This document shows positions 32,217 through 40,976 of a stretch of DNA of 45,510 bases, piece by piece. Position 1 is the stretch's first letter. Each line of letters begins with the position of its first letter. This DNA comes from Actinomycetes bacterium. GTDB taxonomy: Bacteria; Actinomycetota; Acidimicrobiia; Acidimicrobiales; SZUA-35. The notes beneath the pieces were generated by a model. It made no database searches. It was given only the letters and a program-made list of their open reading frames with translations, and was not told the DNA's origin. The stretch is from assembly GCA_024276425.1 (NCBI GenBank), contig JAJRXF010000153.1, positions 1-45,510 on the forward strand. The letters are read 5' to 3'. Made by a program: the position numbers and the translations under genes.

Positions 32217-33707
32217 TTAGAGCTTGATGCAAACGTTGGTGGTTTCGGTGTAGAACTCGAGGCTATGCACTCCGCCTTCTCGGCCAATTCCTGAAGCCTT
32301 CATGCCCCCGAAAGGAGTGCGTAAGTCGCGCAAGAACCATGAATTGACCCAGCACAACCCGACGTTCAGCTTAGAGGCGACTCGGTGAGCCCGACTGGCG
32401 TTTTGCGTCCACACCGCCGCGGCCAGTCCATAGGGAGTGTCGTTCCCAAGGGCGATTACTTCTTCTTCGGTATCAAAGGGTCGAATGTGGCAACAGGGCC
32501 CAAATATTTCGTCTGTCACTGGTGAAGCATCATCGGCCAGCCCAGTCCAGATGGTGGGCTCAACCCAAGCCCCCCCAACCAGTGCTCCCTCCATTGCCGG
32601 AATCCCGCCCCCAATGACCACAGTGGCTCCTTCCTCCACCGCCCTCTCATAGTAAGACAGAACCTTTTGTCTGTGTTCCTCAGAGATCAATGGCCCAAGT
32701 TGGGTGGAGGTGTCGTTGGGCTCGCCCAGCTTCAACCCGTTGGCCTCCGCCGCCAAACGGCTAACGAACTCCTCAAAGACTGATCTTTCTACGTAAACCC
32801 GCTCCGTCCCCAGGCAAACCTGGCCACAGTTCGCAAACACCGAACGCATCGTTCCTTCAATGGCTGCGTCCATGTCGGCGTCGGCAAAGATAATGGCCGG
32901 GTTTTTGCCCCCCATCTCCAGCGAGACGTCGCGCACCCCGACCGCGGCCGCCTTCATGATGGCTTCTCCGGTCCGCGTCTCACCGGTAAAGGTGATGGCA
33001 TCCACGTCTGGATGCGTCGTCAGGAACTCCCCGGCTGAGCCGGGCCCAAACCCGTGGACCACGTTGTATACGCCCTTTGGAACCCCAACCGTGTTCATCA
33101 CCTCCCCTAACAAGGTGGCCGTGGCTGGAGTTTCCTCGGAGGGTTTGACCACAACGGCATTGCCACAAGCTAGGGCAGGGCCAACCTTCCACGTCATAAG
33201 CAACAGCGGCAGGTTCCAGGGGCAAATCACCCCGATGACACCCTTGGGGCTGCGCAAAGCGTAGTTGATCGCTCCCGTTCCATCGGGGGTTGCCATATCA
33301 AAGAACTCACCGGGTACGTTCTTGACCGCATCGGCAAAGACCCGGAAATTGGCGGCGCCACGAGGTATGTCGATGTGGCTGGCCAACGTGACCGGCTTGC
33401 CAGTGTCAGCTACTTCCGCCGCCAGGAACTCATCGGAGCGACGATCGATTTCATCGGCAATGGCATAGAGCATGTCGGAACGCTCAGCAATTGTCATGGC
33501 TCCCCATGGGCCATCAAGCGCGGCCTTCGCTGCGGAAACTGCGTCATTGACGTCTTCAGCCGATGCCTCATGAATGCTCCCTACCAAAGAGCCATCGACT
33601 GGGCAGCGATTCTCAAACGTTGATCCCGACGAGCCAGGGCGATACGTGCCGTCGATGAAATTGAAAAACTCTGCATTTCTGGTGGCCGTAATGCTGGTAT
33701 TGGACAC
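32217..33707 (-). CDS. dmpC: 2-hydroxymuconic semialdehyde dehydrogenase
   Basis: A 496-residue aldehyde dehydrogenase. The N-terminus NAEFFNFIDGTYRPGSSGST is typical of XylG/DmpC. The catalytic Glu is in SLEMGGKNPAIIF near residue 262 and the catalytic Cys in ANCGQVCLGTERVYVE near residue 296. It oxidises 2-hydroxymuconic semialdehyde to 2-hydroxymuconate, entering the oxalocrotonate branch. The start is the GTG at 33705-33707, which has GAGGAG six bases upstream. The frame is open far upstream without protein-like sequence. The 181-bp gap to the dioxygenase gene (33708-33888) is the largest in the operon and holds no gene. Confidence 0.93.
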   Translation of the reverse strand: MSNTSITATRNAEFFNFIDGTYRPGSSGSTFENRCPVDGSLVGSIHEASAEDVNDAVSAAKAALDGPWGAMTIAERSDMLYAIADEIDRRSDEFLAAEVADTGKPVTLASHIDIPRGAANFRVFADAVKNVPGEFFDMATPDGTGAINYALRSPKGVIGVICPWNLPLLLMTWKVGPALACGNAVVVKPSEETPATATLLGEVMNTVGVPKGVYNVVHGFGPGSAGEFLTTHPDVDAITFTGETRTGEAIMKAAAVGVRDVSLEMGGKNPAIIFADADMDAAIEGTMRSVFANCGQVCLGTERVYVERSVFEEFVSRLAAEANGLKLGEPNDTSTQLGPLISEEHRQKVLSYYERAVEEGATVVIGGGIPAMEGALVGGAWVEPTIWTGLADDASPVTDEIFGPCCHIRPFDTEEEVIALGNDTPYGLAAAVWTQNASRAHRVASKLNVGLCWVNSWFLRDLRTPFGGMKASGIGREGGVHSLEFYTETTNVCIKL

Positions 33708-33888
33708 AACTGCTCCTCGATGTCTGTTGGGGCTAAACAAGACGGGCTGCGCGACAGTCCAGAGACCTCGCGAGAGGGCGCGACAACCCAGGTGCTTCTC
33801 GGCGCTTACGTCTTGTTCTTGGCTTAGGTCTTGTTTTCGATACCGGACCGTGATGCCGAGCGGCCGGTTCGCCGCCGGCACCGGACCT

Positions 33889-34833
33889 CTAGGTGTAGAC
33901 CGTGGTGAAGGACTCCACCAGTTCGCGGGTGTGGTAGAAGATTCCTGCACCAAGTTCATCTTCGGTCCAGGTGGTGACGGGACGATCGGGTTGGGCCAAG
34001 TAGCCAAGGCCGCCAAAGGTTTCGTTCCGGTTCCCGGACGGATCAAAGTAGTAGATGGTGTAGCCGCGAGTGATGCCGTGACGCTGCGGGGTGACATCAA
34101 TCTTCACCCGGTTCTTGGACATCACGTCGGCAGCTTTCAGTACATCGTTCCAGTCATCGAGGAAGTAGGCGAGATGATGGAGTCCAGATATCGGCCCGCC
34201 GACGAAGGCGATGTCATGCGGGGTGTTCGAACACGACATCCACGTGGCCAACTGGAATGCTCCGTCGGGTCCAACAACAACCTGCTCTACTAGGTAAAAG
34301 TCAAGGACCTCGCTCATGAAGGTGGTAACTTCGGCCACCTTGTTGATGCCCTCTTCCGGATTGAATGGGCACATCAACAGGGCGTGGTCAACCCAGTGAA
34401 CTCCGGCGCCCTTCAAGCCGTCAGGCCAGGGGTCGGGGTTGGTGGTCCCAACCGCGGTACCCACGTACTCCTTCTCGGCGTAGAGGTACATTTCGTGCTC
34501 GCTCGGAAGAGTGAAGCGAAGGGCCCGTCCTACGAACTCTAAGGTCCCTGCCGGCACTTCTTCGACTTCGATGCCATAGTCGGCAATCCGCTGCTTGTAA
34601 CTATCGAGGTCGCTATCGTCCTTGACCTTGTAGGCAATATGGTTCATTCCGGCTTGATCGGACGGGCTCAAGATGACGGAATACTTGTCCCATTCATCCC
34701 AGCACTTGAGATATACGTTGCCAACCGGATCCTCATGGACCTGGATCATGCCATTGACATTGACATAGTGATTGACCGCCTCCTCCATATCGAGGACACG
34801 AACATTGATGTGGCCTAACCGCATGACACTCAT
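33889..34833 (-). CDS. dmpB: catechol 2,3-dioxygenase
   Basis: A 314-residue extradiol dioxygenase with two VOC modules. The Fe(II) ligands are His in [14 protein letters not shown] near residue 152, His in [15 protein letters not shown] near residue 220 and Glu in [11 protein letters not shown] near residue 272. It cleaves catechol next to the hydroxyl pair to give yellow 2-hydroxymuconic semialdehyde. The length and motifs match the XylE/DmpB class. The associated ferredoxin gene lies just upstream (90-bp gap) and reactivates this enzyme in known systems. Confidence 0.95.
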   Translation of the reverse strand: MSVMRLGHINVRVLDMEEAVNHYVNVNGMIQVHEDPVGNVYLKCWDEWDKYSVILSPSDQAGMNHIAYKVKDDSDLDSYKQRIADYGIEVEEVPAGTLEFVGRALRFTLPSEHEMYLYAEKEYVGTAVGTTNPDPWPDGLKGAGVHWVDHALLMCPFNPEEGINKVAEVTTFMSEVLDFYLVEQVVVGPDGAFQLATWMSCSNTPHDIAFVGGPISGLHHLAYFLDDWNDVLKAADVMSKNRVKIDVTPQRHGITRGYTIYYFDPSGNRNETFGGLGYLAQPDRPVTTWTEDELGAGIFYHTRELVESFTTVYT

Positions 34834-34923
34834 GATCTATCTCCTTACAGATTTCATTCTTGGGTTACTGGACTTGCTGGACTTGCTGGCAGCGCTGACT
34901 AACTGTTTCATTGACCTAACTGT

Positions 34924-35265
34924 TCATTGACGCTTTTTGGGCACAACTTCAACCGTGATGGGGCTCCGGGGAAGAACACGGCACGCCAGTGCGTATCCAA
35001 GTTGTTCTTCGTCCTCACTCACATGCTTGCGACTCATTGGCAACTTCTCATAATTTCCGGAAACCACTCGCACCTTGCACACCCCGCAGCCACCACCGTG
35101 ACAGCCTGAGGGAATGTAGTTTCCACCGATTGACTTCATGGCCACCAGTAGGTGCTGGTCTTGTCGGCAATCAAACTTGTTGGGGCCATTCCCTGGCGGG
35201 TCAGGCTGCAAAACCATGACCGGGTGGCGAGGAATTCCCATTCCCAGGAAGCTGTTGAGTGACAT
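34924..35265 (-). CDS. dmpQ: chloroplast-type [2Fe-2S] ferredoxin for dioxygenase reactivation
   Basis: A 113-residue ferredoxin. The cluster cysteines are in SGCHGGGCGVCKVRV (C-x4-C-x2-C) near residue 55 and in YALACRVLP near residue 95. XylT/DmpQ proteins use it to re-reduce the inactivated Fe(III) of catechol 2,3-dioxygenase. The ATG 35265 gives the expected N-terminus; a frame upstream runs into the reductase gene without protein-like sequence. It lies between the hydroxylase reductase and the dioxygenase, the canonical place. Confidence 0.9.
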   Translation of the reverse strand: MSLNSFLGMGIPRHPVMVLQPDPPGNGPNKFDCRQDQHLLVAMKSIGGNYIPSGCHGGGCGVCKVRVVSGNYEKLPMSRKHVSEDEEQLGYALACRVLPRSPITVEVVPKKRQ

Positions 35266-35284
35266 CACTTGCTCACCACGACAC

Positions 35285-36346
35285 CTAGATGGTCTTGAAC
35301 AGGGGGCTCTTGACCCTGTCCTGGGCCGATGACTGGTCAAAGAAGTTCTCCATATACATATCTCGTTCGAACAGTCGACCTTTCATCAAGGTGTTGATGC
35401 AGGCATCAATCATGGGTGGTGGCCCACACATGTATGCCTTCATTCCTTCAAAGCGTCCATCAAAGATCTCACTGGCAGCATCATGGACGAAGCCACGCAT
35501 GCCCTCCCAGTCCGAGTCATCTGGTTCGGCCGAGAGCACGGGGACGTAACGAAAGTTTTCGTGACGCTCGTCGAGTCCCTCAAAAAGTTCCCGGTAGTAA
35601 AGATCTTGTTGATCTCGTGCGCCATAGACCAGAGTAATGGGCCTCCTTTCACCCGCACCAAGCAGTTCCAGGATCATGGACTTTGGGCTTGACAGGCCGG
35701 AGCCCCCGGCCAGGAACAGGAAAGGTTCGGGTTTAGAAACCCGCGTGTAGAAACGCCCGTAGGGGCCCGAGAACTTGAGGACCGCTCCTACCTCCAGGCT
35801 CTCATGCAACCAGGTTGTGGCCTCACCCCCCGGAACCAAACAGACGTTGAGTTCCAGTGGGTCCGAGTCATCTGGTGTGCTGGCAATCGAGAACGCCCGC
35901 GGACGCTCCACCCCCGGCACATACAAATTGATGTACTGGCCAGCCTGAAAATCGATGGTGTCACCCTCAGTCTTGAGGAAGATGCCTCGTATGCGGGGAG
36001 AAAACTCCTCGATACGAACAACTTCGGCCACAAAATCTCGGACCGGAATCGATCGAGCGTCCTCGTCAAATTCGATATCGGCCTCGATCACCAGGTCTGA
36101 CATGGGGGTTGCGGTGCAGGCCAAACATTTGCCCTCATCACGTTCCATGTCCATCAGAGCAAAGGGGGAAGCGTCTCCGAAATCGACTTCACCATCCAGG
36201 ACATCCACCTTGCAGGTGGCGCACAGCCCGTGGCCACACGCGTGGGGAAGATAAACCCCGGAGCGGAGGGCCGCATCCAAGATGTTCTGGCCCTCTTCTA
36301 CCTCCAGGATTTCACCAGTTGGTTCGATCGTGACTTCGTAAGTCAT
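35285..36346 (-). CDS. dmpP: phenol hydroxylase reductase component
   Basis: A 353-residue electron-transfer protein. The N-terminal plant-type ferredoxin domain has HACGHGLCATCKVDV and GKCLACTATP (Cys pattern C-x4-C-x2-C…C). The FAD domain follows with RPRAFSIAST (the RxYS-like motif) near residue 175, and the NAD domain with FLFLAGGSGLSSPKSMI and AYMCGPPPMIDAC. It transfers electrons from NADH through FAD and [2Fe-2S] to the di-iron oxygenase. ATG 36346 is used because the ferredoxin domain starts there; the frame upstream overlaps the next gene without protein-like sequence. Confidence 0.95.
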   Translation of the reverse strand: MTYEVTIEPTGEILEVEEGQNILDAALRSGVYLPHACGHGLCATCKVDVLDGEVDFGDASPFALMDMERDEGKCLACTATPMSDLVIEADIEFDEDARSIPVRDFVAEVVRIEEFSPRIRGIFLKTEGDTIDFQAGQYINLYVPGVERPRAFSIASTPDDSDPLELNVCLVPGGEATTWLHESLEVGAVLKFSGPYGRFYTRVSKPEPFLFLAGGSGLSSPKSMILELLGAGERRPITLVYGARDQQDLYYRELFEGLDERHENFRYVPVLSAEPDDSDWEGMRGFVHDAASEIFDGRFEGMKAYMCGPPPMIDACINTLMKGRLFERDMYMENFFDQSSAQDRVKSPLFKTI

Positions 36347-36368
36347 ATGCGGCTCAGCGAGGCTTTCC

Positions 36369-36719
36369 TCAGCCCCAGAGACCGTCCAGCCCGGGGGTGA
36401 CAAATCGAATGACCGACTTGTGCCCGATGCCGTTCTCTTCCAGGCTGGCCTCCATGTTCGGAACGAAAGCTTCGCCATCGAGTGTCCAGGTGACCGCCTC
36501 CCAATCTATTTTCTCCCACTCCGGGTGAGGCGAGTACGCCACCGGTATTACCTCACCGACAAGCGCGGCGAAGGGCATGCCCGCAGGAAGCGGGAAGGCC
36601 ATTGGCGCGTCGATCATCAGATGATGATCCCAGCCAACGGCAACCAGTTGATTGCCATGAAAGTTCTCCACCCCATCGCGTGGGAGGACTGGGTAGTCAC
36701 CAATTGCTGTTACAGCCAT
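36369..36719 (-). CDS. dmpO: phenol hydroxylase P4 (γ) oxygenase subunit
   Basis: A 116-residue small subunit of the (αβγ)2 oxygenase. NFHGNQLVAVGWDHHLMIDA near the N-terminus, PMAFPLPAGMPFAALVGEVI and HPEWEKIDWEAVTW are typical DmpO blocks. A strong GAAGGAGAA lies upstream of the ATG. It has no cofactor of its own; it stabilises the large subunit. The gene lies between the large subunit (18-bp gap) and the reductase. Confidence 0.93.
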   Translation of the reverse strand: MAVTAIGDYPVLPRDGVENFHGNQLVAVGWDHHLMIDAPMAFPLPAGMPFAALVGEVIPVAYSPHPEWEKIDWEAVTWTLDGEAFVPNMEASLEENGIGHKSVIRFVTPGLDGLWG

Positions 36720-36737
36720 ATCTTGTTCTCCTTCGAC

Positions 36738-38261
36738 TCAGCTGGCCTTCACGTCTCCGCTGACGGATCCGTTTAGACCTTTCCATAGGTTCCAGTTGGC
36801 CTCATCGGGCGAACCGACATAGTCCATGTTGTCCGCACCAAGGTTGAACTTGTAGTGCTCCAAGACGGCGGGAAGTCCCTCGCCTCCACAGTTGCCCTGG
36901 AAAATCTGCTGGGGTGGCATCCAGGCATGGCAGTATTTCTCCGGCTCGAAGTCGAATATGGCTTTGCATGGGTCAGAACAGAAGTGGTACTTGTCCCCGT
37001 TGTATTCGCTCACCCGATAGGAAATTTGGGTTGGGTCGTCCGGTTCGGTGAATCCCATTGGAATCTGACAGGTCTGGCAGACCAGAGGCAGCGTCTGGGA
37101 GTAGTACCGGTTCCCGTTCTCGGCCTGGTCTCGCCAGTACTCGAATCGGGGCCGATAGTACTTGTCGAAGGTGTCGGGGTACTTTTCGCTCAGCCAATTC
37201 ATTTTGGCATCGTCTGGCATCCAGGTATGGATAGCGGCCGCAGCCGTGTGGTTGTAGAGGATGCCCCAAACCTGGTGGCTCAAATGCTCCTTCTCTTTGG
37301 TGCAAATTTCCGCATAGTCCGGCACGGTGATGCCATAGCGAGCGAGGTCATTGAATAGGGCTCCGCCGTTTTGTTCAAAGTAGACCTCCCACGCTTCCTT
37401 CCACGACATTGGGCTTTCGGGGAGCATGTAGTCCATCATGGCGCTGACCAAGCTGAGCACCTTGTAACCACGCCACAGCCATTTGTCGATCCAGCGCTGC
37501 ACGATTGGAACATTGTCCTCGTGTTGCTCCAGCATGAAACGAATGGCCTCGAGGCCCAGGGTCATGTGGCGGGCCTCATCGGACTGGGCCGAGAAGCCGA
37601 AGCTCACAGTCGACATGTCGCCGTTGTAGGCCGCCCCTGACATGAAGGGGACAAACAACAGGTTGGTCAGCACATACTCGAAAGAGAAGCCAATCGCCAC
37701 CATGAATTCGAATGGCCCAGCCGTATTGGCGTCATCAAAGAAGGACTTTGGTACAGACAGATACCAGACCCGATCATGCCAATGAGCGAAATCGTGGAAG
37801 CCATCGAAGTACTTGTTGAAATGGCTCATGCCATGAATCTGGGTTTGCACGTGGCGCAACTCATCCAAAGATTGCATCTGGCAAGCGACCCTGGCCCCTT
37901 CCCCGGTGAAGTGACGACCCTGGCGGGCGAAGCCCCGGTGAGCCTGATACTCCAACGGTGAGACACCCTGCAGGAACAGCTTAAGCGCGTTCACATAGCG
38001 GGCATCAGAGATATTGAGGTGCCCATTGCTTTGGGAGAAGGCATCCATGATGGCATAGAGCTTCTTCTCCTTTTCTCCCTGGTACTTCCAGTATGCGTCC
38101 ATGGTCATCCGGAAGGGATCTTCCCAGGCATCCCAGTCCTTGATCTTGATTCCCTCATAGCTGTCATAGGGGAAGACCTTGTCCATTGGTTGATAGCTGG
38201 TCTCCCAACCCAGTCGGGTCATGAGCTTGTAGCGATCACGCATGTTCAGTTTGTTAGCCAT
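36738..38261 (-). CDS. dmpN: phenol hydroxylase P3 (α) large oxygenase subunit
   Basis: A 507-residue di-iron monooxygenase subunit. The two ExxH iron-binding motifs are SLDELRHVQTQ near residue 133 and SDEARHMTLGLEA near residue 230, with the additional Glu in FTGEGARVA. The C-terminal part carries a YHS-type zinc module (CQTCQIPMGF and FCSDPCKAIFDFEPEKYC). It inserts oxygen into phenol to form catechol. The sequence is complete, with the usual length and no break. It is directly preceded by the effector subunit gene. Confidence 0.96.
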   Translation of the reverse strand: MANKLNMRDRYKLMTRLGWETSYQPMDKVFPYDSYEGIKIKDWDAWEDPFRMTMDAYWKYQGEKEKKLYAIMDAFSQSNGHLNISDARYVNALKLFLQGVSPLEYQAHRGFARQGRHFTGEGARVACQMQSLDELRHVQTQIHGMSHFNKYFDGFHDFAHWHDRVWYLSVPKSFFDDANTAGPFEFMVAIGFSFEYVLTNLLFVPFMSGAAYNGDMSTVSFGFSAQSDEARHMTLGLEAIRFMLEQHEDNVPIVQRWIDKWLWRGYKVLSLVSAMMDYMLPESPMSWKEAWEVYFEQNGGALFNDLARYGITVPDYAEICTKEKEHLSHQVWGILYNHTAAAAIHTWMPDDAKMNWLSEKYPDTFDKYYRPRFEYWRDQAENGNRYYSQTLPLVCQTCQIPMGFTEPDDPTQISYRVSEYNGDKYHFCSDPCKAIFDFEPEKYCHAWMPPQQIFQGNCGGEGLPAVLEHYKFNLGADNMDYVGSPDEANWNLWKGLNGSVSGDVKAS

Positions 38262-38281
38262 ATCGAATCCTTACTCGCTCG

Positions 38282-38551
38282 TCAGTCCTGCCAGAAAATC
38301 TTGAAATAGTCGTCATCTTCGTCAACGTTGCCCCCAAAGGAGATCAAGATGAGATGGATGTCTTGGGGGTCCCAGTCGGTCCCACTTTCGTTGCTCACGG
38401 TTTCCCGCTTCACGACGAGTTCGCCCTCGGCCGTGATCCGAATCATGGCCGGTTGACTTTCAACAACCGCGCTGGGATTGTCTTTCTTGATGGCCTCCAC
38501 GACGGGACGGGAGTCGTCCACATCTTGCAGGGCTAGAAATACTGTGCTCAT
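38282..38551 (-). CDS. dmpM: phenol hydroxylase P2 (effector) component
   Basis: An 89-residue cofactor-free regulatory protein. STVFLALQDVDDSRPVVEAI, then ESQPAMIRITAEGELVV, and GTDWDPQDIHLILISFGG match the MmoB/DmpM effector family, which binds the oxygenase and gates oxygen activation. The order K-L-M-N is canonical. It is located between the β and α subunits with 12- and 20-bp gaps. Confidence 0.93.
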   Translation of the reverse strand: MSTVFLALQDVDDSRPVVEAIKKDNPSAVVESQPAMIRITAEGELVVKRETVSNESGTDWDPQDIHLILISFGGNVDEDDDYFKIFWQD

Positions 38552-38563
38552 TCGTTGTCTCCC

Positions 38564-39559
38564 CTACACGCTCACGCCGGCTTTTGCAGCCCGGCTCTTG
38601 AGACTCTCTGTGATGCTTGAGATCACTTCGGAGCCATTGTCAAATAGTGCATCTGCTAGCGGGGCAAGGGCCCCTTGGGCTGCATCGGTCCATTGAGCGA
38701 ACCAGCCGTTGAGGAGATCTGCGTTAGCTTCAGATTCTGAGATCGCCACCGAGATTTGTTTGTCTACCCAACGCATTGACTCGGCATGCCAATCGACGAT
38801 GAATTCCGTCAGCATCGCATAGGTGGAGGCCCCGGCCGCAACCAATTGTGCTTCCAACTTTTCGAAGAAGAGCATCATGACCAGGCCGTCCATGACGAGG
38901 TTCTGAGCCACGAAAAGTTCGAACCAGTCTTGGACCACCAGGCTGTCTTCCACGAGCTTGCGGAGCCCTTGCCATTGGGTCTTATCGGTCCAGCCAGCCA
39001 AGGCGTTGTCGAGGACCGAGGTGTCATTGTCCGATAACGCAAGAGCGATCCGCGTGATGTACTGGGCGTTGCCCAATCGGTCAGCTCCGTGCATGGCTGC
39101 AGCCGAGGTGATAGCTGCCCCATACCCCATGGCGCAGATCTGGTAGTTGTTCATATTGGCGCCCCACTCGTAGTGGCGCAGTGGAACGACATAGTCGAGG
39201 ATGGTTTGTTTTACATCAGTCGGAATCTGATCCAGTAGATTTCGCTTCTCCACAAACTTGAAGCTTTGATCGGCCGAGGCTTGTTGTTTGGCTCGGGCCA
39301 TGGTGTAGGTGCCGTAGTAGTACTGGCGGGGATCCAGGAACGAGTACCAGTCCTCCATGATGATGGCGGTCCGGGTTGGGTCATACAACTCTTTGTCTGG
39401 CTGCCAGGTTGGCCGATAGTGGAAGTTGTCGACGGCCTGGACATCCAGGACCGCCTCCTGATACCGAGTCGCTGGCTTGTCTTCCCCAAAACGTCTGGCA
39501 ATGTGACTGTAGGTATGACGAATGGGTTTGACTTCCTTGGCTTTGATATCAATCTGCAT
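38564..39559 (-). CDS. dmpL: phenol hydroxylase P1 (β) oxygenase subunit
   Basis: A 331-residue subunit of the ferritin-like fold without iron ligands. VDNFHYRPTWQPDKELYDPT near residue 50 and LRHYEWGANMNNYQICAMGY near residue 127 are typical for DmpL, and the end is helical. A strong GAGGAGGA lies upstream of the ATG. It dimerises with the α subunit to shape the active site. The preceding 75 bp to the assembly-protein gene show no gene. Confidence 0.93.
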   Translation of the reverse strand: MQIDIKAKEVKPIRHTYSHIARRFGEDKPATRYQEAVLDVQAVDNFHYRPTWQPDKELYDPTRTAIIMEDWYSFLDPRQYYYGTYTMARAKQQASADQSFKFVEKRNLLDQIPTDVKQTILDYVVPLRHYEWGANMNNYQICAMGYGAAITSAAAMHGADRLGNAQYITRIALALSDNDTSVLDNALAGWTDKTQWQGLRKLVEDSLVVQDWFELFVAQNLVMDGLVMMLFFEKLEAQLVAAGASTYAMLTEFIVDWHAESMRWVDKQISVAISESEANADLLNGWFAQWTDAAQGALAPLADALFDNGSEVISSITESLKSRAAKAGVSV

Positions 39560-39634
39560 CGATTGTCCTCCTCGGTTCCTGTTCGCTCTGATGTCATGTA
39601 TTTCCGTACTCGGTGGTCTTGAGAACTGGGCTCT

Positions 39635-40012
39635 TTACTCGTGATCGATTCCGGGGGTTCCGGAACGCCATTTAAGGCGGTCATAGTCAACGGCTGCTGC
39701 TTGTTCGGCGCTCAGGTGTCGAACCTGGTTATTGGCACAGAACTCCTGAAAGGCCCGGAACGGGAGGACCAGTTCGATGTACAGTTCTGGCTCGCCCACG
39801 GAGAAATCGAACTCGATGAGTTGGTTCCGTTGGACGCCAGTTATCCGAACCCACTTTTTTGTTGGATCAAAGTCTGTGTCGTCGGCGCTTGACGTGCCGT
39901 CGTCCGAGCCGGGGACCAGTGACAACGGTGCCAGCGCGTTGATCGGCTGCAGATCGGCGTGCATCTCATCGGTCACGAGGATCAGACAATCACTCTCGTC
40001 AACCGATGTCAA
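39635..40012 (-). CDS. dmpK: phenol hydroxylase P0 assembly component
   Basis: The first gene of the operon. From about residue 50 it reads KKWVRITGVQRNQLIEFDFS, then VGEPELYIELVLPFRAFQEF and RLKWRSGTPG, matching DmpK, which helps load iron into the oxygenase. The N-terminus is uncertain. The TTG at 40012 gives 125 residues, but its first 48 are acidic and unlike known DmpK, and that TTG is also the start of a TTGACA. A GTG (codon 13) or ATG (codon 17, 39964) would give a length nearer to homologues. Regulation is expected from the divergent region 40013-40277. Confidence 0.87.
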   Translation of the reverse strand: MTSVDESDCLILVTDEMHADLQPINALAPLSLVPGSDDGTSSADDTDFDPTKKWVRITGVQRNQLIEFDFSVGEPELYIELVLPFRAFQEFCANNQVRHLSAEQAAAVDYDRLKWRSGTPGIDHE

Positions 40013-40160
40013 GTCCGCTCAAGGAATACTCAGGGCAGTGCTCCGTTATTTTCCATGATTATCCGATTATTCTCTTCACGAACGATATTTAGTCGAAGTC
40101 CTTCGTTGTCCGGCCAAACTCGACCGACAGCACATCACCGAGCGAACATCATAGATTTCT

Positions 40161-40220
40161 TATAATGTCGTTTCTTGACCGCCACAGAACTACCCTGCCA
40201 TCCACAGAACTACCCTGCCA
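40161..40220. promoter_or_regulatory. promoter/operator region between the phenol operon and its GntR regulator
   Basis: The 265-bp divergent region holds a perfect TATAAT at 40161-40166 (plus strand; the reverse reading TTATAA is also -10-like). A 19-bp unit CCACAGAACTACCCTGCCA occurs at 40182-40200 and 40202-40220, identical, with a 20-bp period or close to two helical turns. Near 40045-40095 is an A+T-rich stretch that could hold the operon promoter. I found no convincing -35, so the polarity of the promoter is undecided. A regulator binding side by side on the two repeats is the simplest reading. Confidence 0.5.
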
Positions 40221-40277
40221 CGTTGCGGCCAGCTCAGCCGGCCATCTTTCTAACCAACCAATTGACAGAGTTCGCGC

Positions 40278-40976
40278 ATGCCTAGTCCCAACCCAACTCG
40301 ACTCGAAACTACAATCACTGCTATCCGTCGCGACATCATTTCCGGAGAGCTCCCCCCTGGCTCCCGTCTCGGAATTGAGCGATTGCGGCAACGCTACGGT
40401 GTTGGCTCATCGACCATCCGCGAGGCCCTCTCGCTCCTCTTGGCCGATGCGCTGGTGACGTCGGAAGGACAACGTGGATTCACGGTTTCTCCAATCTCCG
40501 TTGAGGACCTTGCCGACCTCAGCAGGATGCGCATCCTGCTTGAAGCTGAGGCGTTGACGGACTCAATCGAACACGGCACCGACGAATGGGAAGCCGACAT
40601 CGTGGCCGCCTACCACCGCCTCTCCAAGGTTCAGCAGCGAGTCGATCAACAAGAAGAGGGCGCCCTAGAAGAGTGGGAACTTCGCAATCTTGAGTTTCAT
40701 CATGCCCTCACCGCATGTTGTCGGTCGAAGTGGATCACCTACATGTTGGACATGCTCAACCGGCACTCCGAACGCTACCGTCGGATCGCCATTGTTGACC
40801 AGACAATGCCGCGACAGGTCGATTCCGAACACCAGGCCCTCATGGAAGCCGCTCTTGATCGCGACGTCGACCTCATCCGCAAGATTTCCGCCGACCATAT
40901 TCTTCGAACGGTCGACGTCTTGTCCGCCCTTCACACCGACAACGGATCCGAACTTGGAACCGGGGAGAAGGCATGA
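40278..40976 (+). CDS. GntR/FadR-family transcriptional regulator
   Basis: A 232-residue regulator. The N-terminal winged helix reads IRRDIISGELPPGSRLGIER, then LRQRYGVGSSTIREALSLLL, the standard GntR recognition helix. The C-terminal FCD domain is all-helical, with LEFHHALTACC, SEHQALMEAAL and SADHILRTVD giving the Asp/His positions that often bind a metal and a carboxylate effector. Its place, divergent from the phenol operon, suggests it controls it, with an aromatic acid or pathway intermediate as ligand; that is inference. It overlaps the HbpS-like gene by ATGA. Confidence 0.9.
   Translation: MPSPNPTRLETTITAIRRDIISGELPPGSRLGIERLRQRYGVGSSTIREALSLLLADALVTSEGQRGFTVSPISVEDLADLSRMRILLEAEALTDSIEHGTDEWEADIVAAYHRLSKVQQRVDQQEEGALEEWELRNLEFHHALTACCRSKWITYMLDMLNRHSERYRRIAIVDQTMPRQVDSEHQALMEAALDRDVDLIRKISADHILRTVDVLSALHTDNGSELGTGEKA

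Noticed and set aside
40007-40012. TTGACA as the -35 of the phenol operon promoter
   Set aside because: No acceptable -10 follows at 16-18 bp. It may only look like a -35, although it weakens the case for the TTG start of dmpK.
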